Part shown: positions 6,462-9,294 of the stretch, one piece after another
Numbering within the stretch: the stretch's first letter is position 1
How the letters are laid out: each line of letters begins with the position of its first letter
Assembly (NCBI GenBank): GCA_021768985.1
Contig: JAETTR010000035.1
Coordinates: forward strand, 1 to 9,294
DNA length: 9,294 bases
Direction of reading: 5' to 3'
Source: Bacillota bacterium
GTDB taxonomy: Bacteria > Bacillota > Clostridia > Christensenellales > Borkfalkiaceae
The notes under the pieces: generated by a model
The model's database searches: none
Seen by the model: only the letters and a program-made list of their open reading frames with translations
Told to the model about the DNA's origin: nothing
Translations under genes and position numbers: made by a program

Positions 6462-6690
6462 ACGATTTCAGCGTCGTGAAATTTTTCACGCGGCTCGCGC
6501 GAAAGGAGATATCCACGCGGTATCCCCCTCTCTCGCAATCCACCTTTAAGTCGAGCGTTTCGGTATCGAAATATTCCCGCGCGACGCGCAGAAAATCCCG
6601 CCGCGCCGCCGCTTCCGTTTCCGCTCCGATCGCGCCCTTGTCCTCCGCGAGAATGCGCACGAGCCGCTGTTTGACCGATTCTTCCCTCAT
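6460..6690 (-). CDS. minE: MinE, cell-division topological specificity factor (short form)
   Basis: The 76-residue product begins MREESVKQRLVRILAEDKGA; residues 6-19 match the MinD-contact helix of MinE, and the rest (RRDFLRVAREYFDTETLDLK, then RVDISFRA) matches the dimerising beta-alpha domain. MinE stimulates the MinD ATPase and drives release of MinD from the membrane, positioning the division site. The ATG at 6690-6688 overlaps the minD stop as ATGA and has AAGGAG eight bases upstream inside minD, which decides this start over a GTG at 6717. E. coli MinE is 88 residues and has an N-terminal membrane-targeting segment of about 12 residues; this protein starts directly at the contact helix. 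Upstream in-frame codons (AQIRVVRQKGEIE) would not supply a hydrophobic segment. Similarity is moderate but gene position strongly supports the call. Confidence 0.83.
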   Translation of the reverse strand: MREESVKQRLVRILAEDKGAIGAETEAAARRDFLRVAREYFDTETLDLKVDCERGGYRVDISFRASRVKNFTTLKS

Positions 6691-7421
6691 TTCGATTTCT
6701 CCTTTCTGCCGAACCACCCGAATTTGCGCTTGCCCTCGTTTCCGTACAGTTCGGCAAGGGTACGGAACGCGCGCGAACGCTCGGAAATATTATCGAGAAA
6801 GAACTTGTCTTCCTCGGGAATCACGGCGACGAGCGGCATGCGCAGGGTCGTCGAAATTTCATCGGGGGATAAAATCTCGCCCTTGCGCGCCAGATCCTTC
6901 CGCACCAGATTGACGATCAGCCCCGAAGCCTGAAAGCGGTAGCTCTTCAAAATGCCGCTCACGCGGTCCGCGTCGCGCATCGCGGAAATATGCGGCGTGG
7001 TGACGAGGAGCGCCTCGTCCGCGCAGGATGCGGCGCGGTGGAATCCCTCGTCGATCCCCGCGGGGGAATCGATCAGCACGAAATCGAACTGCGAAGAGAG
7101 CGCGTCGAGCACCAACCGTACCGCCTGCGGAGAAATATACCGTTCGGAAACGCGGTTGCTCGCAAGGCAATAGAGGGTGGGATAGCGCGGATGACGGACG
7201 AGCGCCTGCTTGGGACGGCAACGCCCTTCCACTGCGTCGAGCAGGTCGTAGAGCGCGAGGTTCTCGGTACCGAGCACGACGTCCACGTTATTCAGTCCGA
7301 AATCGAGATCGCACACGGCGACGCGGAACCCGAGGCGGGCAAGCTGTACGGCAAAGTTACAGCAGACCGTCGTTTTTCCGACCCCTCCTTTCCCCGACGT
7401 TATCACGATTTTTCTTGCCAT
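6687..7421 (-). CDS. minD: MinD, septum-site determining ATPase
   Basis: The 244-residue product is a ParA/MinD-family ATPase. It shows the deviant Walker A SGKGGVGKTT at 9-18 (signature Lys11 and Lys16), VAVCDLDFGLNNVD at 34-47 (Asp38 and Asp40), and the Walker B-like LIDSPAGIDEG. MinD dimerises on ATP, binds the membrane and recruits MinC and MinE. The C-terminal KRKFGWFGRKEKSK is a basic aromatic tail in the place of the usual amphipathic membrane-targeting helix. The ATG at 7421-7419 is preceded by GGAGG with a 7-base spacer, preferred over an in-frame GTG at 7439. minE follows with a four-base overlap. The gene directly upstream is a secreted protein gene, not minC, so minC is either elsewhere or absent. 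Confidence 0.94.
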   Translation of the reverse strand: MARKIVITSGKGGVGKTTVCCNFAVQLARLGFRVAVCDLDFGLNNVDVVLGTENLALYDLLDAVEGRCRPKQALVRHPRYPTLYCLASNRVSERYISPQAVRLVLDALSSQFDFVLIDSPAGIDEGFHRAASCADEALLVTTPHISAMRDADRVSGILKSYRFQASGLIVNLVRKDLARKGEILSPDEISTTLRMPLVAVIPEEDKFFLDNISERSRAFRTLAELYGNEGKRKFGWFGRKEKSK

Positions 7422-7451
7422 GCTTCCGCCTCCGCGCACGCGTTTTCGAAC

Positions 7452-7460
7452 ATAATATCA
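7452..7460 (-). promoter_or_regulatory. Extended -10 promoter candidate for minD-minE
   Basis: The minus strand reads TGATATTAT (7460-7452), a TGN-TATTAT extended -10 motif, about 30 bases before the minD ATG; transcription would begin near 7445. No convincing -35 lies 17 bases upstream, consistent with an extended -10 promoter. The surrounding 7440-7500 is AT-rich. Together with the terminator at 7519-7562 it suggests that minDE is transcribed on its own. Confidence 0.5.
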
Positions 7461-7518
7461 CATATTTTACAAGATTTATTCTCTCCTTTTGTCGAATTCG
7501 GGGAGATTGGGAAGTTTC

Positions 7519-7562
7519 AAACGAAAAGTAAGGACTTCCGCTTTCGCGAAAGCCCTTACTTT
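7519..7562 (-). terminator. Terminator of the beta-helix protein gene
   Basis: On the minus strand AAAGTAAGG (7562-7554) pairs with CCTTACTTT (7533-7525) in a 9-bp stem. It encloses a perfect palindromic 14-mer (7540-7553) and a 6-base bulge (7534-7539). A T-rich run TTTTCGTTT (7527-7519) follows on that strand, so the unit ends here. Confidence 0.75.
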
Positions 7563-7571
7563 GCAGTATTT

Positions 7572-7599
7572 CTTATGAACTCAAGGAGTGAGTTATAAG
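7572..7599 (-). other. Second hairpin just after the beta-helix gene stop
   Basis: CTTATAACTCA and TGAGTTCATAAG (read on the minus strand, 7599-7589 and 7583-7572) form an 11-bp stem with one bulged base (the base opposite 7577) and a 5-base loop. It starts five bases after the stop codon and is not followed by a T tract, so it is a 3'-UTR stem-loop ahead of the true terminator. It could protect the message from 3' exonucleases. Confidence 0.5.
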
Positions 7600-7603
7600 C
7601 GAA

Positions 7604-9238
7604 TTATTCCCCCATCGGCTTGACGACGGCAAATTTGTTACCCGTCTGATAATCGCCAAGCTGACATTTTTGATCGAACGTAACCAGCGCGCCGTTATTT
7701 TCCGAAGTATTTCCGTTCGCGTACAGAGTATAGAACTTATATTCCTTTTCGTTGTATACAAGCGACGCGGGTGCGTTCGTCTTTACGTTGAACAATTCGA
7801 CCGTCGTGGGATACTGATACGAATTACTTTTATTTCCCGCAACCAAAGCCGCCAACGGCACGTCGTTCCCCTGTGTCCAGTTTTCCTTACCGCCGACGAT
7901 ATGATCGTATACCGTGTTAAAACCGTTTGCTCTCAAATCGAAAATCTCGTCCATCGCCGCCTTGAAGTAACGTTCTACGCCCGCGTTCAGCGTGGAATCT
8001 TTGATGAGCGCTTTGCCGCCGCGCACAATTACGCCCTGGAGTCCGCCGTTCACCGTCGTGCCGCTCATTTTCAGCGAATAGTCCTCCGTGCCGTCCTCGG
8101 CAACGGGACCGGGTACGTTCATCAGAATGCCGGCGCCCACCGAGTTCAGCGTGCTGTTTTCCACAATGACCGAAATCCCGCTCTCTTCGCCGTTCTTCTG
8201 CGCGTTCGTCGAGATGCATGCGCCCAGAACATCGTTACAAATCAGCACGGAATTCCGCACAATTACCTCTGACGAATCGAATCGAGTATAAATGCCATAG
8301 CTCGATGTTTCAAGCGTTACGTGATCCAAAATCAAAGAGCTGTCTTGGTTAACCGTTATTCCGCTACTAGCCGTATATTTCTGTAAAAAAGCTTTATTCA
8401 CGTCTACGTTCATATCACCGTTCGAAACAGTCATGCTCGCGCCGTTTTGCACGAGAAACGCGCTTCCGTTTTTAGACGTGACGTTCACGTCGTTGCCGTT
8501 CAGATTGAATAAAACGTCTTTTGTGATTTCAGTGGAATTCTCGGTTGGCAAATCGGCGTTGCCCGCAAGCTCTACGGTACCGCCGTTCCCCGCCACGTCT
8601 TGAAGCGCGGTCGCGAGCTCCTCGCTATCATTTACGACGTGAATTTTACCCGCGGGAATTTTCACGACGGAAGGCTCGCCCGCAAGCGCGTATCCCGCGT
8701 TGCCCTGCACGCCCTCGACGATCACTTTAACGTCCGTCGTTTTCTCCTTGAAACGGTTCACGTTCTCCTGATCGAAGAAGGAAACTTTTACCGCAAGATC
8801 TTTTTCGGGATTTTCTTTTGCGCCGAGCGCCGCCCAAGGGGTCGTATAGCTCTTGATTCCCGCGTACTCGACTCCGTCCACCGTCACGGTGAGCGCGGAC
8901 GCAAGCTCGGTATCAGTAAATTCGATCTTCGTTCTGTAAAGCGTTTTAATACTGCTCGTATTCGTTACTTTTACTTTGAATTCGTATTCGTCCTCGGGAG
9001 CGATGTCCTGAATCGCCAGACCGTCTGCGTTCGAAAATCTGCCGAGCGCCGCGCCGCCCAGTCTGCTCGTCGCCGCGCCCGTTTCCACCTCTGCGCTCAA
9101 CGCCACTTTCGCCGCGTTCACGGCAATGTTCACTTCGCTCTCGCTCGTGAATAACGCGAACGTACTGCCCGCGATCAAGCTCGAACACACCGCGATCGCC
9201 GCAACCGAAGTTGCGATTATCCCTGCTTTTTTCTTCAT
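7604..9238 (-). CDS. Secreted protein: TasA/camelysin-like N-terminus fused to a parallel beta-helix
   Basis: The 544-residue product starts MKKKAGIIATSVAAIAVCSS with a Sec signal (basic residues 2-4, hydrophobic core to about 24). The following GSTFALFTSESEVNIAVNAA (24-43) resembles the SipW-processed start of TasA/camelysin proteins, and IAPEDEYEFKVKVTNTSSI (79-97) resembles the beta-sandwich of that family. From about 200 (VVNDSEELATALQDVAGNGG) a right-handed parallel beta-helix is predicted, with repeated short strand-turn units (GASMTVSNGDMNV, DSSEVIVRNSVL, GISVIVENSTL, ALIKDSTLNAG) up to about 420. A C-terminal part (421-544) is unassigned. No LPXTG, lipobox or surface-layer homology repeats are visible, so attachment is unclear. 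The ATG at 9238 has AAGGAG (9251-9246) seven bases upstream. No SipW-type peptidase gene is in the window. No carbohydrate-active-site signature was recognised. Confidence 0.85.
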   Translation of the reverse strand: MKKKAGIIATSVAAIAVCSSLIAGSTFALFTSESEVNIAVNAAKVALSAEVETGAATSRLGGAALGRFSNADGLAIQDIAPEDEYEFKVKVTNTSSIKTLYRTKIEFTDTELASALTVTVDGVEYAGIKSYTTPWAALGAKENPEKDLAVKVSFFDQENVNRFKEKTTDVKVIVEGVQGNAGYALAGEPSVVKIPAGKIHVVNDSEELATALQDVAGNGGTVELAGNADLPTENSTEITKDVLFNLNGNDVNVTSKNGSAFLVQNGASMTVSNGDMNVDVNKAFLQKYTASSGITVNQDSSLILDHVTLETSSYGIYTRFDSSEVIVRNSVLICNDVLGACISTNAQKNGEESGISVIVENSTLNSVGAGILMNVPGPVAEDGTEDYSLKMSGTTVNGGLQGVIVRGGKALIKDSTLNAGVERYFKAAMDEIFDLRANGFNTVYDHIVGGKENWTQGNDVPLAALVAGNKSNSYQYPTTVELFNVKTNAPASLVYNEKEYKFYTLYANGNTSENNGALVTFDQKCQLGDYQTGNKFAVVKPMGE

Positions 9239-9245
9239 TCTTTAT

Positions 9246-9251
9246 CTCCTT
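9246..9251 (-). promoter_or_regulatory. Ribosome binding site of the beta-helix gene
   Basis: AAGGAG on the minus strand with a 7-base spacer before the ATG at 9238-9236. The rest of the leader to the window edge (9252-9294) shows no promoter I would defend; it probably lies beyond 9294. Confidence 0.85.
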
Positions 9252-9294
9252 CTTTTTATTTCCCGATTAAGATTTTTTGTTAGCGTTTCCGTGC

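Noticed and set aside
6690..6717. Longer MinE starting at GTG 6717
   Set aside because: The ATG at 6690 has AAGGAG at the right distance and an ATGA overlap with minD; the extension adds no membrane-targeting sequence.

Overview
The window carries eight protein genes in five compact transcription units. It looks like a chromosomal segment of a GC-rich, low-redundancy Firmicute of the Clostridia type (possibly a Christensenellales-like gut lineage, which is only an inference). Reasons: strong AAGGAG/GGAGG ribosome binding sites, consensus sigma-A promoters with 17-bp spacers, a class II (Firmicutes-type) galT, a TasA/camelysin-like secreted protein start, and a minD-minE pair. No tRNA, rRNA, IS element, CRISPR array or phage gene was seen.

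Region 1 (1-1590, minus strand): the galactose unit galK-galT of the Leloir pathway. It has a near-consensus promoter, a leader hairpin, a GGAGG site and a 4-base GTGA overlap between the two genes. galT runs off the left edge.

Region 2 (1705-4875, minus strand): a two-gene operon of an aconitase-family hydratase related to E. coli YbhJ, followed with no spacer (TAA then ATG) by a zinc-type macrodomain ADP-ribose hydrolase. A clear promoter precedes it and a hairpin/T-run terminator ends it. The pairing is the most unusual metabolic association here: zinc macrodomains are best known beside sirtuin and lipoylation genes, none of which is visible.

Region 3 (4876-6461, plus strand): a divergent unit of two membrane proteins, a two-helix protein with a bacterial PH-like domain and a six-helix protein of unknown function. 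The intergenic region between regions 2 and 3 holds two facing promoters and two inverted repeats. The first gene has its -10 box six bases before the ATG and no ribosome binding site, so its message may be leaderless. A strong hairpin at 6426-6454 ends this unit and also the convergent min operon.

Region 4 (6460-7460, minus strand): minD-minE, the division-site oscillator pair, with a 4-base ATGA overlap and no adjacent minC. The MinE is short and lacks the usual N-terminal membrane-targeting segment.

Region 5 (7519-9294, minus strand): a 544-residue secreted protein joining a TasA/camelysin-like N-terminus to a parallel beta-helix, followed by two hairpins, the second a terminator.

Nothing seen amounts to a clearly new defence or mobile system. 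The best leads are the hydratase-macrodomain pair, the trimmed MinE, the beta-helix protein and the leaderless membrane-protein unit.
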